A stretch of DNA of 64,000 nt from Microbacterium aurum. Its GTDB lineage: Bacteria; Actinomycetota; Actinomycetes; Actinomycetales; Microbacteriaceae. A program made the translations under genes and the position numbers. Shown piece by piece: positions 24,446-34,105 of this stretch. The notes below the pieces were generated by a model, which was not told the origin of the DNA, searched no databases, and saw only the letters and a list, made by a program, of their open reading frames with translations. The stretch's first letter is position 1. Each line of letters begins with the position of its first letter. The stretch covers positions 2,852,001 through 2,916,000 of the forward strand of contig NZ_JAFBCQ010000001.1 in NCBI RefSeq assembly GCF_016907815.1, given 5' to 3'.

Positions 24446-26608
24446 TCAGCTGCCGCCCAGCGCCTGACGCAGCAGGTGCATGAGCGCCGAGAGCTGGACC
24501 GAGTCGCTCGAGGTCGGGTCGACCTGCTCGCCGTCCAGTGCCCGCGCGGCGAGGGACTGCTTCGAGTCGATGAGCTCGGCGATCTTCGTGTCGATCGTGT
24601 GCGCCGCGATGATCCGCCACGCCGTGACCGGCTCGTCCTGCCCGATCCGGTGCACGCGGTCGATCGCCTGCGTCTGCTCGGCGGCGGTCCAGCTGAGCTC
24701 GGCGAGCACGACGTTGGACGCCGCCTGCATGTTGAGGCCGACGCCGGCCGCCGTCAGCGAGCACACCGCGATCGCGACGTCGGGATCGCCGTTGAACGCG
24801 TCGATCGCCTGCTGCCGGGCGGGCGTGGACTGGTCGCCGCGGATCGAGATGGTCCGCAGTCCGGATGCCGCGAAGTGCGCTTCCGCGGCATCCATCACAT
24901 CGATGTGCTTCGCGAAGAAGACGACCTTGCCGACCGAGCGCTGCAGCTGGACGGCGTAGTCCGCCGCCAGCAGCGCCTTGGCCTGACCGATCTTGCGGAC
25001 CATGGTGAAGACGTTGTCGGCGCCGGCCCCGGCGGCCTTCGACTCCTCCAGTTCGCCGTGGGCGACCAGGCGGACGATGTCCTCGTCGTACTCGCCCAGG
25101 CGCACGGTGTCGCCGCGCGCCTCGATGATGCGGCGGTACTTCGCTGCCAGACGCTCGCCCAGCTCGTGCTCTGCGGCGCGGATCGAGCGGCCGTACTCGT
25201 CGTCGAGCTCCACGGGAAGGTCGGCGACGAGCTTGTCGGGCAGGTCGGCCGCGACATCCTTCTTCTTGCGGCGGACGATGCCCATCGAGATGACGGCGTC
25301 GCGCGCTTCGGGATAGAACGCCTTGTCGGCCGGGGTGAGGCCGGTCGCGTCGAGCTTGGCCATGAGCTCGGGCCCCGGCTTCTCGCCGTTGGTCCAGCCG
25401 AGGAAGCGCCAGATGGCGTCGAAGTCCTCGACGTCGTTGATCAGCGGCGTTCCCGTCAGGGCGAGCATGAGCGGATCGCGCACCTGCTCGCGGATGCGAG
25501 CGCCGAGCGCCAGCACGTTCTGCGAGCGCTGGGAAGAGAGGTTCTTGATGAAGTGCGCCTCGTCGACGACCATGCCGCGCAGCCCCAGCGAACCGAGCCA
25601 CGCCAGGTGCCGGTCGAGCACCTCGTAGTTGACGATGAACACGTCGGCGAACGCGTCGACGGTGTCGCCGTCGCCGTGGATCACGGTCGCGCGACGCTGT
25701 GGCGTCCACCGCTCGACTTCGCGCGCCCAGTTCATCTTGACGACGTTGGGAACGACCGCCAGCAGCGGGTAGGCATTCGCGACGGAGGCGGCGAGCACCG
25801 ACTGCGCGGTCTTGCCGAGACCCGGCTCGTCGGCGAGGAGGAACGACCGGTGCCCGGTGCGCACGGCCTCGAGGAACCGCGACTGGTGGGGCATGATCTC
25901 CAGCCCCTTGGGCGAGAGACGGTCGAACTCCGGGACGGGCGGCAGTTCCATGGACGCCGCCGCTCCCCCCGCGCCGGTCTCGAACGCCTTGTAGAGGGGG
26001 CCCATGAGCTCCCAGCCGTCCAGACGGCGGCGCACGGAGGATGCCGGGGCGCGCAGCGCCACATCGGGGGCGAGGAAGGGGTTGGCCTCGCGGCGCGCCT
26101 CGATCTGCGGCGGGATGACCTGCCGTTCGGCGAGCGCGGCGGGCACGACGGGCGTCTGCACCGGGGCGACGTCGGTGATGATCAGCTCGTCCTCGGGCAG
26201 TTCGGCCCCGGACTCGAGCAGCCAGTCACGGCGCATCCGCTTGGCGACGGGAGAGGTCGCCGCGTCGACTTCGAGCAGCTGGATGAGGGACGTGTCGCGG
26301 GCGGCGGTCTTGGCGAGGATGGTGGCCACCCCGTCGAGGCGCTTCAGCAGCTCCGCGCGCGCCGCGGCGGCGATCGCGTCGTCGGCCTTGACGCGGGCGC
26401 GCTCCTCGCGCACCAGGAACGCGATCACCTGAAACTTGACGCGGTTGGTCGGCCCGAGCTTGCCGCGCTGGGCCTTGGCCTCGACCTCGCGCACCTTGCG
26501 GGCGAGGATCGGGATGAGCGGCGCGTCGTCGTCGCGGCGCGCCGCCGAACCCCGCGAGGACGAGCCGCGTCGGCGCGAGGCGGGGGCGATGGATGCCGTG
26601 GGCGGCAT
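24446..26608 (-). CDS. SNF2-family DEAD/DEAH helicase-like ATPase
   Basis: A 720-residue SNF2/RapA superfamily 2 ATPase. The N-terminal 200 residues are basic and unassigned. The motor follows: Walker A in LLADEPGLGKTAQSV, DEAH in MVVDEAHFIKN, motif III LALTGTPLIND, then the second lobe with AVCSLTAAGVGLNMQAA and the arginine-finger motif QAIDRVHRIGQ. It resembles SMARCAL1-type annealing helicases. ATG 26608 has a strong GGAGGAG. DNA translocation is expected; its cellular role is unknown. Confidence 0.88.
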   Translation of the reverse strand: MPPTASIAPASRRRGSSSRGSAARRDDDAPLIPILARKVREVEAKAQRGKLGPTNRVKFQVIAFLVREERARVKADDAIAAAARAELLKRLDGVATILAKTAARDTSLIQLLEVDAATSPVAKRMRRDWLLESGAELPEDELIITDVAPVQTPVVPAALAERQVIPPQIEARREANPFLAPDVALRAPASSVRRRLDGWELMGPLYKAFETGAGGAAASMELPPVPEFDRLSPKGLEIMPHQSRFLEAVRTGHRSFLLADEPGLGKTAQSVLAASVANAYPLLAVVPNVVKMNWAREVERWTPQRRATVIHGDGDTVDAFADVFIVNYEVLDRHLAWLGSLGLRGMVVDEAHFIKNLSSQRSQNVLALGARIREQVRDPLMLALTGTPLINDVEDFDAIWRFLGWTNGEKPGPELMAKLDATGLTPADKAFYPEARDAVISMGIVRRKKKDVAADLPDKLVADLPVELDDEYGRSIRAAEHELGERLAAKYRRIIEARGDTVRLGEYDEDIVRLVAHGELEESKAAGAGADNVFTMVRKIGQAKALLAADYAVQLQRSVGKVVFFAKHIDVMDAAEAHFAASGLRTISIRGDQSTPARQQAIDAFNGDPDVAIAVCSLTAAGVGLNMQAASNVVLAELSWTAAEQTQAIDRVHRIGQDEPVTAWRIIAAHTIDTKIAELIDSKQSLAARALDGEQVDPTSSDSVQLSALMHLLRQALGGS

Positions 26609-26837
26609 GCTCCTCCTGAGCGTGAGACGCCGGTGAGAACCGGCGTGCGTCCGGTCGGAGGACCGGGCGGTCGGAGTCCGCGACGGCTGCCGCGGGAGGG
26701 AAAGCGCGAGGTCCGCTCCCCCGGCTGCGGGCACTCGCTTCTGCGAGCTGCGGCGACGGCGGACGGATCCCCGACCCTCAGTCTAGCGCGTCCGCCGTCG
26801 GCGTCGAGAAACCACGCGCGCGGCAGCGCGGCGCGGA

Positions 26838-29147
26838 TCAGGAGGCGGAGCGCAGCCGCAGGCTGTTGAGCACGACGAAGACGCTCGAGAAGGCCATCGC
26901 GGCCCCGGCGATCATCGGGTTCAGCAGGCCCAGGGCCGCCAGGGGCAGCGCCGCCACGTTGTACGCGAACGCCCAGAACAGGTTGCCGCGGATGATCCGC
27001 ATCGTGCGGCGGCTGAGACGGATCGCGGTCAGCACGGGCGCGAGCCCGTGCCCGGTGAGGGCGATGTCGCTGGCGTGCATCGCGGCATCCGTCCCCCCGC
27101 CCATGGCGAGCCCGAGGTCCGCGGTCGCCAGCGCCGCGGCGTCGTTGATGCCGTCGCCGACCATCGCGACACGGCGGCCGTCCTGCTGCAGGAGCCCGAT
27201 CTGGGCGACCTTCTCCTCCGGCAGGACGCCGGCGATCACGCGAGGGATGCCGACGGCCGCGCCCACGGCACGCGCCGCGCCCTCGTTGTCGCCGGTCAGC
27301 AGGATGACGTCGAGCCCGAGCGCGCGCAGCGCCGCGACGGTGCGCGCGCTGTCGGCGCGCACCGTGTCGGACACCGCGAGCACGGCGCGCACGGCGCCGT
27401 CCCATCCGGCGACGACCGCGGTCGCCCCGGCCTCCTCGACGGCGGCGACCGCGGCGCGCGCCGGCTCGGGGAGCTCCCCCGCCCGCTCGGCGGCGAAGGC
27501 GGCCCGGCCGGCGAAGACGTCGTGGCCCTCGACCGTGCCGCTGACACCGCGCCCGGCATGTCCCGCGAACTCGGTGACCGCGGCGGGCGTGGGCGCGAGG
27601 CCCGCCACCGCGCGCGCGAGGGGATGCTCGGACGCCTGCTCGAGCGAGCCGACGAGGTGACCGATGCGCGCGGCATCGGCGTCGCCGATCGGGACGACGG
27701 ACGTGACCGCCATGCGCCCCTCGGTGACGGTTCCGGTCTTGTCGAGCACGACCGTGTCGATCCGGTCGGCGGCCTCCAGCGCCTCGGGACCGGTGATGAG
27801 CACGCCCAGCTGGGCGCCGCGCCCGGTGCCCACGAGGATCGCGATGGGGGTGGCAAGTCCCAGGGCACAGGGGCAGGCGATGATGAGGACCGCGACGGCG
27901 GCGGTGAAGCCCGCGGCGATGGACGCGCCGCTGAAGCCGCCGACGATCATCCACGCCAGGAGCGTGAGCACCGCGAGGACGATCACGACCGGGACGAACA
28001 CGCCGGAGATGCGGTCGGCGAGTCGCTGCACGCGGCTCTTGCCCGCCTGCGCGTCCTCCACGAGCCGGGCCAGGTGGGCGAGACGGGTGTCGTCGCCGAC
28101 CGACGTCGCGACGACCATCAGGCGGCCGTCGGCGGCGATGGTGCCGCCGGTGACGGTGGCGCCGGCATCCACCTCTACGGGGACGGACTCGCCGGTGATC
28201 ATGCTCTCGTCGACCGATGCGCGGCCCGAGACGACACGTCCGTCGGTGGCGATCTTCTCCCCGGGACGCACGACGAACACGTCGCCGACCTGCAGCTGCT
28301 CGATCGGCACGCGTGCGCCGGACTCGAGTTCGACATCACGCGCGGACAACTCCATGAGGGCGCGCACGGCGGCACCGGCGCGACGCTTGGAGCGCTGCTC
28401 GATGACGCGTCCCAGCAGAAGGAAGACGGTGACGGCGGCCGCCACCTCGAAGTAGACGAGCGACGACGGGTCGTGGACGGGCACGAAGAGGCCGGTGTCG
28501 TGCGTCATCCCGATGCGGCCGGCGCTGCCGAACAGCAGCGCCCACAGGCTCCAGAGGTACGCGGCGCCGGTGCCGAGCGTGATGAGGGTGTCCATCGTCA
28601 TCGCGCCGTGTCGCGCGTTGGCGAACGTCGCACGGTGGAACGGCCAGCCGCCCCACAGCACCACCGGGGTGGCGAGGACGAGCGAAACCCACTGCCAGCC
28701 CGGGAACTGCCAGGCCGGGACCATGCCGAGCACCACGACCGGCAGCGCCAGCACCGTGCTGACGACCAGCCGCGTGCGCAGCGTCACCGTGCCGGGGCGG
28801 TCCTCGACGTCGTGCACGTGGCCGCCGGATGCCACCGCGTGCGCGGCATGGTCGGCGTGGGCGTCCTGCGGGTGAGGGTGCGGGTGGCCACCGTCGTGCA
28901 CGGGCGCGGCGGCACGAGTGCGCACGTGGGCGTCGTACCCCGCTTCGCGCACGGCGGCGACGAGCGTGTCGGCATCGAGCGCGGCCGGGTAGTCCACGCG
29001 TGCCGATTCCGTGGCGAGGTTGACCGCTGCCGTCACGCCGTCCAGGCGCTGCAGCCGCTTCTCGACGCGGGCGACGCAGCTCGCGCAGGTCATCCCCTCG
29101 ATGTCGAGGACGGCCTGGGCGCGCGCGTCGCCGGTCGAGGTGCTCAC
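26838..29147 (-). CDS. copA: Copper-translocating P1B-type ATPase
   Basis: A 769-residue heavy-metal P-type ATPase. It has an N-terminal HMA domain with [18 protein letters not shown], then a His-rich linker near residues 85-115, eight helices with the CPC metal site in [16 protein letters not shown] in the actuator domain, DKTGTVTEG phosphorylation and [10 protein letters not shown]. The CPC plus HMA combination indicates Cu(I) export. The GTG start at 29147 overlaps the copZ stop by 4 nt, so the two are translationally coupled. The His-rich linker may bind extra metal. Confidence 0.94.
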   Translation of the reverse strand: MSTSTGDARAQAVLDIEGMTCASCVARVEKRLQRLDGVTAAVNLATESARVDYPAALDADTLVAAVREAGYDAHVRTRAAAPVHDGGHPHPHPQDAHADHAAHAVASGGHVHDVEDRPGTVTLRTRLVVSTVLALPVVVLGMVPAWQFPGWQWVSLVLATPVVLWGGWPFHRATFANARHGAMTMDTLITLGTGAAYLWSLWALLFGSAGRIGMTHDTGLFVPVHDPSSLVYFEVAAAVTVFLLLGRVIEQRSKRRAGAAVRALMELSARDVELESGARVPIEQLQVGDVFVVRPGEKIATDGRVVSGRASVDESMITGESVPVEVDAGATVTGGTIAADGRLMVVATSVGDDTRLAHLARLVEDAQAGKSRVQRLADRISGVFVPVVIVLAVLTLLAWMIVGGFSGASIAAGFTAAVAVLIIACPCALGLATPIAILVGTGRGAQLGVLITGPEALEAADRIDTVVLDKTGTVTEGRMAVTSVVPIGDADAARIGHLVGSLEQASEHPLARAVAGLAPTPAAVTEFAGHAGRGVSGTVEGHDVFAGRAAFAAERAGELPEPARAAVAAVEEAGATAVVAGWDGAVRAVLAVSDTVRADSARTVAALRALGLDVILLTGDNEGAARAVGAAVGIPRVIAGVLPEEKVAQIGLLQQDGRRVAMVGDGINDAAALATADLGLAMGGGTDAAMHASDIALTGHGLAPVLTAIRLSRRTMRIIRGNLFWAFAYNVAALPLAALGLLNPMIAGAAMAFSSVFVVLNSLRLRSAS

Positions 29148-29356
29148 TGCCCTGCGACGAGGACGTAACCGGCCTCGTCGACGGCCGCGGCGACCGCGGC
29201 ATCGGACGGCGCATCGCTCGACGCGACGGTCAGGATGCCGGTGCCCACGTCGACGGTGACGTCGGTGACGCCGGGAACCTTGCGGACTTCGCGCGAGACG
29301 GCTCCGGCGCAGTGCGCGCAGGTCATCCCCTGGACGGTGTAGGTGCGGGTAGTCAT
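29144..29356 (-). CDS. copZ: Copper chaperone, HMA-domain protein
   Basis: A 70-residue ferredoxin-like HMA protein with the metal-binding GMTCAHC motif. It carries Cu(I) to the N-terminal domain of CopA, the downstream gene that it overlaps. ATG 29356 follows AGAGGAG. A CsoR-type operator lies about 55 nt upstream. Confidence 0.95.
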   Translation of the reverse strand: MTTRTYTVQGMTCAHCAGAVSREVRKVPGVTDVTVDVGTGILTVASSDAPSDAAVAAAVDEAGYVLVAGQ

Positions 29357-29409
29357 GGTGAAACTCCTCTCGACGCCGCCCGGAGGGGGCGACATCCTCG
29401 ACAACCAGG

Positions 29410-29426
29410 ATACCCCCCTGGGGTAT
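29410..29426. promoter_or_regulatory. CsoR-type copper operator
   Basis: The 17-bp near-palindrome ATACCCCCCTGGGGTAT matches the known G/C-tract CsoR operator form with flanking TA. It lies directly before copZ, so copper would derepress copZ-copA. No csoR gene is in the window. Confidence 0.8.
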
Positions 29427-29431
29427 TCCCG

Positions 29432-30316
29432 TCAGTCGCTGGCGAGGCCGCGCTGCCAGTGCTGCAGCAGTCCCGGGTCGTCGGTGACGATGCCGTCCAC
29501 GCCCAGGGTGGTCGCGGCATCCCACTGACGATCGGAGTTCAGCGTGTAGGCGACGACCCGCAGGCCGGCCGCGTGCAGGTCGTCGACGGCGTCGGGGTGC
29601 GCCTTCAGCGCGGAGCGGTCGACGACGATGCCCCGCGCTCCCACGCCGAGTGCCGCGTCGACCACGTCCGCGGGCAGGGACTTCAGGATGAGGAGGCGCG
29701 AGATGACGCGGGAGTGCGTCTGCACGTAGGCGAGGGTGCGTGCATCGAAGCTCGCGACGGCGACCTGACGCTCCAGCCCGCGCGCCGCGACCTCGTCGAC
29801 GAGGGTCGCGGCGGCCTCCGGCGTCCACACGCCCTTGAGGTCGAGGATCGCCTTTCCGTCCAGCCGGGCGAGCACGTCGAGGAACTCCGTCGCCGTCGGC
29901 ACCGATGTGCCGGCGAATGCCGCGGAGTACGACGCCCCGGCGTCCAGCCGGCGCACCTCCGCCAGCGTCAGCGCGGCGAGCGGGCCGGTGCCGTCGGTCG
30001 TGCGGTTCACAGTGCGGTCGTGCATGAGCACCGGCACGCCGTCTGCGGTGAGGGCGAGGTCCACCTCGACGTAGTCGAAGCCGCTCACCAGTGCCGCCCG
30101 GACGGCGGGCAGCGTGTTCTCCGGGGCCATCGCCGAGCCGCCGCGGTGAGCGGCGATGAAGGCCGCCTCGCCGGGCGTGCGCTCGGCGCCCATCAGCTCG
30201 ACCGCACTGACCCGCGCGGGCGACACGCCGGCGAGGGCGATCACCATGCTGGCGGCGGCGAGCGCGCAGACGATCAGGAGGGCGGGAAGCCGATCGGCGG
30301 GCCGCTCAGGGGTCAT
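29432..30316 (-). CDS. Glycerophosphodiester phosphodiesterase, membrane-anchored
   Basis: A 294-residue GDPD-family TIM barrel. An N-terminal hydrophobic segment ([19 protein letters not shown]) is a signal or anchor, so the enzyme acts outside the membrane. Catalytic motifs are [33 protein letters not shown] and the following RTTDGTG. It splits glycerophosphodiesters into glycerol 3-phosphate and an alcohol. ATG 30316 follows AAGGA with 7-nt spacing; upstream ATGs at 30352 and 30358 add a charged tail. Confidence 0.9.
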   Translation of the reverse strand: MTPERPADRLPALLIVCALAAASMVIALAGVSPARVSAVELMGAERTPGEAAFIAAHRGGSAMAPENTLPAVRAALVSGFDYVEVDLALTADGVPVLMHDRTVNRTTDGTGPLAALTLAEVRRLDAGASYSAAFAGTSVPTATEFLDVLARLDGKAILDLKGVWTPEAAATLVDEVAARGLERQVAVASFDARTLAYVQTHSRVISRLLILKSLPADVVDAALGVGARGIVVDRSALKAHPDAVDDLHAAGLRVVAYTLNSDRQWDAATTLGVDGIVTDDPGLLQHWQRGLASD

Positions 30317-30399
30317 CGGGTGATCCTTCGTGCCGGGTGACGTCGTCGTCATCGCCACCCTAGCGCGGCCGTTACCCTTCTGTGATCTTTTTCGACGCG

Positions 30400-30405
30400 T
30401 ACGCT
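30400..30405 (+). promoter_or_regulatory. -10 box TACGCT of deoC
   Basis: TACGCT, then GGAGCC, then ATG 30412. The 6-nt gap fits a leaderless start, although the GGAG inside the gap could be read as a ribosome-binding site in a longer transcript. Confidence 0.45.
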
Positions 30406-30411
30406 GGAGCC

Positions 30412-31128
30412 ATGGCCACCATCACCGAGCGCGACCTCGCCGCCACCATCGACCACGCGATCCTCAAGCCCGAGCTGACCCGCGCGGACGTCGACGCCGA
30501 ACTCGACATCGCCGCCGAGTGGCGCGTCTTCAGCGTGTGCGTGCGCCCGAGCGACATCGCCCACGCCGTCGCGCGCCTGGACGGCACGGGCGTCGCCGTC
30601 GGCACGGTCATCGGATTCCCGCACGGCACGACCTCCACCGCCGCGAAGGTCGCCGAGGTGCGTCAGGCGCTCGCCGACGGCGCGACCGAGTTCGACATGG
30701 TCGTCAACATCGGCGCGCTGCGCTCGGGGTTCGACGACGTCGTGACCGCCGACATCGCTGCGGTCGTGGCCGCGGCATCCGGTCACGTCACGAAGGTCAT
30801 CCTGGAGACCTCGCTTCTCGACGACGAGCAGATCGCCCGCGGCAGCCGCCTGACCGAGGCCGGGGGCGCCGACTTCGTCAAGACCTCCACCGGCTTCGCC
30901 GGCGGCGGCGCGACCGTGCCGCATGTCGAGCTCATGCGGGCGAACGTGGGTCCAGGCGTGCAGGTCAAGGCTTCCGGCGGGGTGCGCAGCTACGCCGACG
31001 CCCTGGCGATGCTCGCGGCCGGCGCGACGCGCCTGGGCACCAGCGGCAGCGCCGTCATCCTCGGCGAGGCGCGGCGCGTGGATGCCGGCGGCGACGCCGT
31101 CGGCGCCGTGGACGCCTCCTCGTACTGA
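30412..31128 (+). CDS. deoC: Deoxyribose-phosphate aldolase
   Basis: A 238-residue class I aldolase that cleaves 2-deoxyribose 5-phosphate to glyceraldehyde 3-phosphate and acetaldehyde. TIDHAILKPELT, TVIGFPHGTTST, EFDMVVNIGAL, the Schiff-base Lys in DFVKTSTGFAGGGAT and VKASGGVRSYADAL are all present. It is not in a deo operon here and is convergent with ribF, 6 nt away. Confidence 0.97.
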   Translation: MATITERDLAATIDHAILKPELTRADVDAELDIAAEWRVFSVCVRPSDIAHAVARLDGTGVAVGTVIGFPHGTTSTAAKVAEVRQALADGATEFDMVVNIGALRSGFDDVVTADIAAVVAAASGHVTKVILETSLLDDEQIARGSRLTEAGGADFVKTSTGFAGGGATVPHVELMRANVGPGVQVKASGGVRSYADALAMLAAGATRLGTSGSAVILGEARRVDAGGDAVGAVDASSY

Positions 31129-31134
31129 CCCGGG

Positions 31135-32088
31135 TCAGGTCAGCACGGCGCGCACCCGCGCGACGTCGTCCGTCATCTGCGCGATGAGCGCGTCGATGCC
31201 CTCGAAGGCGACCATGCCGCGGATGCGGTGCGTGAACTGGATCTGCACGCGGTGACCGTACAGGTCCAGCGTCGTCTCATCGAGCACGTACGCCTCCACC
31301 TGCCGCAGCGGGACGTCGTCGAAGGTGGGGTTCGTGCCGACCGAGATCGCCGCGGGGTATCGCGTGGTCACGCTCGACGCATCGTCCGGACCGCCGAGGT
31401 CGACGAGCCAGCCGGCGTAGATGCCGTCGGCGGGGATGAAGCCCTCGGCGTCCGCGCTGAGGTTCGCCGTCGGGAACCCCAGCTCGCGACCGCGCTTGAG
31501 GCCGTGCACGACCTCGCCGGTCACGGTGTGCGCGCGGCCGAGCAGTCGGGCCGCGCCCTCCACGTCACCCGCGGCGAGCAGATCGCGCACCCACGACGAC
31601 GATACGCGCCGACCGCCGCCCTGCACATCGCCGACGACGTCGACGTCGAAGCCGTACTCCTCGCCGAGCCGCTGCAGGAGCACGGGATCGCCCACCCCAC
31701 CCCGGCCGAAGCGGAAGTCGTCGCCCACCATGACGGTGACCACGCCGAGCCGCACCAGCACATGCTCGACGAACACCCGCGGCTCGAGGGCCGCCAGTTC
31801 GGCGTCGAAGCGGAGGACGAGGGTCGCATCCACCCCCGCCTCGGCGAGGAGGGCGAGCTTCTGGTCGACACTGGAGAGCGGCTCGGGGCAGAGCTCGGGC
31901 CGCAGGAGACTCAGCGGGTTGCGGTTGAACGTCACCGCCACCACCTGGGCGCCCGCGTCGGTCGCGGTGACGCGGGCGCGGTCGATCACCGCCCGGTGCC
32001 CGGAGTGCACGCCGTCGAACTTGCCGATCGCGACGACGCTCGGTCCGAAGCCGGCAGGCACCTCCGCGGGGTCATGGAAGACGATCAC
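31135..32088 (-). CDS. ribF: Bifunctional riboflavin kinase / FAD synthetase
   Basis: A 317-residue enzyme that phosphorylates riboflavin to FMN and adenylates FMN to FAD. The N-terminal nucleotidyltransferase domain has AIGKFDGVHSGHRAVID and VGDDFRFGRGGVGD. The C-terminal kinase domain has GRELGFPTANLS and DGIYAGWL. It is the distal gene of the truB transcript, and its ATG overlaps the stop of the preceding small membrane-protein gene (ATGA). Confidence 0.96.
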   Translation of the reverse strand: MIVFHDPAEVPAGFGPSVVAIGKFDGVHSGHRAVIDRARVTATDAGAQVVAVTFNRNPLSLLRPELCPEPLSSVDQKLALLAEAGVDATLVLRFDAELAALEPRVFVEHVLVRLGVVTVMVGDDFRFGRGGVGDPVLLQRLGEEYGFDVDVVGDVQGGGRRVSSSWVRDLLAAGDVEGAARLLGRAHTVTGEVVHGLKRGRELGFPTANLSADAEGFIPADGIYAGWLVDLGGPDDASSVTTRYPAAISVGTNPTFDDVPLRQVEAYVLDETTLDLYGHRVQIQFTHRIRGMVAFEGIDALIAQMTDDVARVRAVLT

Positions 32089-32543
32089 CAGCTGGACCTC
32101 CCCGTCGCCAGCGCCCCGGCATCCGTCGCCTCATCGCTCGTCCGTCCGGAGCTGCGCAGCCACCACAGTCCCACGAAGGGCAGCACGAGGGGCACCCAGA
32201 AGTAGCCGAAGCCATAACCCGACCACACGGTCGCGTCGTGGAGGAACAGCTCCGGGTGCGTCAGGCTCAGCGTGCCCACGACGAGCACGCCGACCAGTTC
32301 GAAGCCGATCGCGATCCACGCGATGACGTACCAGACGCGGGAGTCCGAGCGCACCAGCGCGACGGTCGCGAGGATGTACACCGCCGCGGCGACCGCCGAC
32401 AGCGTGTACGCGAGCGGAGCGGCGGCGAAGTCCTGCACGATCTGGACGAACGAACGCCCGGTCGCGGCAAGCGCCATGATCGCGTAGACGACCACGAGGA
32501 CGCGTCCGATGCCGGTCATTCGGGTGCGAGGCTGTGACGACAT
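32085..32543 (-). CDS. Hypothetical four-helix membrane protein
   Basis: An unrecognised 152-residue protein with about four hydrophobic segments: VLVVVYAIMALAATGRSFVQ, YTLSAVAAAVYILATVALV, YVIAWIAIGFELVGVLVVGT and FGYFWVPLVLPFVGLWWL. It resembles actinobacterial integral membrane proteins of unknown function that often neighbour ribF. It overlaps ribF by 4 nt and lies 33 nt after another small membrane-protein gene, so it belongs to the truB-ribF transcript. Confidence 0.78.
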   Translation of the reverse strand: MSSQPRTRMTGIGRVLVVVYAIMALAATGRSFVQIVQDFAAAPLAYTLSAVAAAVYILATVALVRSDSRVWYVIAWIAIGFELVGVLVVGTLSLTHPELFLHDATVWSGYGFGYFWVPLVLPFVGLWWLRSSGRTSDEATDAGALATGRSSW

Positions 32544-32576
32544 GACTCGTCAATGATAGGCGCCCAAGCGCCCGCT

Positions 32577-32945
32577 TCAGGCCGCCTGAACGGTCCAGAT
32601 GACCTGCATGCGCCACACCATGACGGCTACCGAGAGCGCGGCGACGCCCATGATGACGGTGCTCCACCGGCTGCGTTCGATGAGGGCCCAGAAGACGGAT
32701 GCCGGTGGGATGAGCACCGCGGAGACGAGATACACCCAGTACTCCAGCGCGCTGCCCACGGGCGGATTGCCCGCGAGCGGTGCGACGATCGCGATGACCA
32801 CCTGCGCGAGCAGCAGCACGAGGACGAGGGCCATGCCGCCCACGGTCAGATCGCTCGGCCGGCGGCCGGCCAGGCCCAGGATCAGCGCCACGGCTCCGAC
32901 GACCACGGCGACGACGAGCTGGACGATCGTGAACCACAGGATCAT
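32577..32945 (-). CDS. Hypothetical four-helix membrane protein, DUF4233-like layout
   Basis: A 122-residue protein with four predicted helices (residues about 5-28, 36-58, 66-88 and 95-115) and almost no loops. It overlaps the truB stop by 4 nt (ATGA), so it is translationally coupled. No family motif can be named with certainty. With the next gene it forms a membrane-protein pair inserted between truB and ribF. Confidence 0.75.
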   Translation of the reverse strand: MILWFTIVQLVVAVVVGAVALILGLAGRRPSDLTVGGMALVLVLLLAQVVIAIVAPLAGNPPVGSALEYWVYLVSAVLIPPASVFWALIERSRWSTVIMGVAALSVAVMVWRMQVIWTVQAA

Positions 32946-33946
32946 GCGTCCTCCGCCATGTTCATCGCGCTCTTGACGTCGCCGCCGCGGCGCTCGACGA
33001 TGCCGACGAGGCGGCCGTCCGGATCGATCGCCGCCGGCGTCGCCGTCGGCAGCCCGGCCAGGCGGTCGGCGGCACCCGCGAGCCGCTTGCCGTGACGGAG
33101 GTCGCGCGCCTCGTCCGCCGTGACGGGAAAGGCGCCGAGCACCGCGGTCGCCACGTCCGCCGGGGGCAGCAGGCGCAGGTCGCCGGTCAGGTCGGTCGCG
33201 GCGTCGGCCACCCCGAACGGGCCGATGCGGGTGCGGCGGAGGGCGGTGAGGTGGCCGCCGATGCCGAGGGCGGCACCGAGGTCGCGGGCGAGCGCGCGGA
33301 TGTAGGTGCCGCTGGAGCAGTCCACCACGACATCCAGATCGATGACGCCGTCGCGTGAGCCCGACGCGGTCCCTTTGCCCGCTCCGGCCGCTGAGCCCGC
33401 TCCGGACCCGGAGCCCGCCGCGGCGGCTGAGCCCGCTCCGGTCCCTGAGCTTGTCGAAGGGCGCACCTCGAAGCGGCTCACCGTGACGGTGCGGGCTTTC
33501 AGCCGCACCTCCTCCCCCGCGCGAGCGAGGTCGTAGGCCCGCTTGCCGCCGATCTTGATCGCCGAGACGGTGCTGGGAACCTGGGAGATCTCGCCCGTGA
33601 GCGCCGCGATGCCGTCCCGGATGCGCTCGTCGGTCACGGCGGCCAGCGCCGCGGCATCCGCCTGCGCCGTCGTCGTGCCGTCGGCGTCGTCGGAGTCGGT
33701 CGACACTCCCAGGCGGATCGTGGCCTCGTAGGTCTTGTCGAGCCCCACGATGTAGGTCAGCAGGCGCGTGGCAGGGCCGACACCGAGGATGAGCAGGCCG
33801 GTCGCCATCGGGTCGAGAGTGCCGGCGTGACCGATCTTGCGGGTGCCGAGCGCGCGTCGCGCGCGGGCGACGACGTCGTGGCTCGTGATGCCCTGCGGCT
33901 TGTCGACCAGCAGACTGCCGTTGGGTGAGGCGGAGGCGTCGGGCAT
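32942..33946 (-). CDS. truB: tRNA pseudouridine-55 synthase with an internal low-complexity insert
   Basis: A 334-residue TruB that makes pseudouridine 55 in the T arm of tRNAs. It has [19 protein letters not shown], the catalytic Asp in [31 protein letters not shown] and [18 protein letters not shown]. Residues about 162-200 are an Ala/Gly/Ser-rich insert starting [12 protein letters not shown], between two core strands; such enzymes usually have only a short loop there. ATG 33946 lies 6 nt after TAGGCT, with GGAGGA in between. Confidence 0.95.
   Translation of the reverse strand: MPDASASPNGSLLVDKPQGITSHDVVARARRALGTRKIGHAGTLDPMATGLLILGVGPATRLLTYIVGLDKTYEATIRLGVSTDSDDADGTTTAQADAAALAAVTDERIRDGIAALTGEISQVPSTVSAIKIGGKRAYDLARAGEEVRLKARTVTVSRFEVRPSTSSGTGAGSAAAAGSGSGAGSAAGAGKGTASGSRDGVIDLDVVVDCSSGTYIRALARDLGAALGIGGHLTALRRTRIGPFGVADAATDLTGDLRLLPPADVATAVLGAFPVTADEARDLRHGKRLAGAADRLAGLPTATPAAIDPDGRLVGIVERRGGDVKSAMNMAEDA
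33347..33463 (-). repeat. Repeat-derived insert inside truB
   Basis: About 117 bp encoding truB residues 162-200. It begins with the near-palindromic 22-mer at 33440-33461 (GGTCCCTGAGCTTGTCGAAG plus GG) and contains two direct copies of GCTGAGCCCGCTCCGG. The insert keeps the frame and codes only for small residues. Confidence 0.65.
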
Positions 33947-33952
33947 TCCTCC

Positions 33953-33958
33953 AGCCTA
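33953..33958 (-). promoter_or_regulatory. -10 box TAGGCT of truB
   Basis: Minus-strand TAGGCT, GGAGGA, ATG 33946. A perfect palindrome (33958-33980, AAGCGGCGCGG and complement) sits across the expected -35 to -10 spacer, so a DNA-binding protein could act here. Confidence 0.55.
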
Positions 33959-34105
33959 AGCGGCGCGGTCCGCGCCGCTTCGTGTTCCCAACTCAGTCTC
34001 CGCGCCGTCGCGGCCGCGGACGGTTCCAGGAATTCCGGGCACCGTCGCTCGTGCGCGAGCCGTGCGGACTGAATTGCGCACGCGCGAGCATCGTAGGCTG
34101 GCGTG

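Noticed and set aside
23426..26869. Open plus-strand frame of over 1,100 codons opposite pfkA and the helicase
   Set aside because: Both minus-strand genes have full catalytic motifs. The antisense frame has no domain and is a by-product of high GC third positions.
33958..33980. Terminator for a gene upstream of truB
   Set aside because: No minus-strand gene ends just upstream (mutY is on the plus strand). The palindrome lies in the promoter region, so an operator or chance is more likely.
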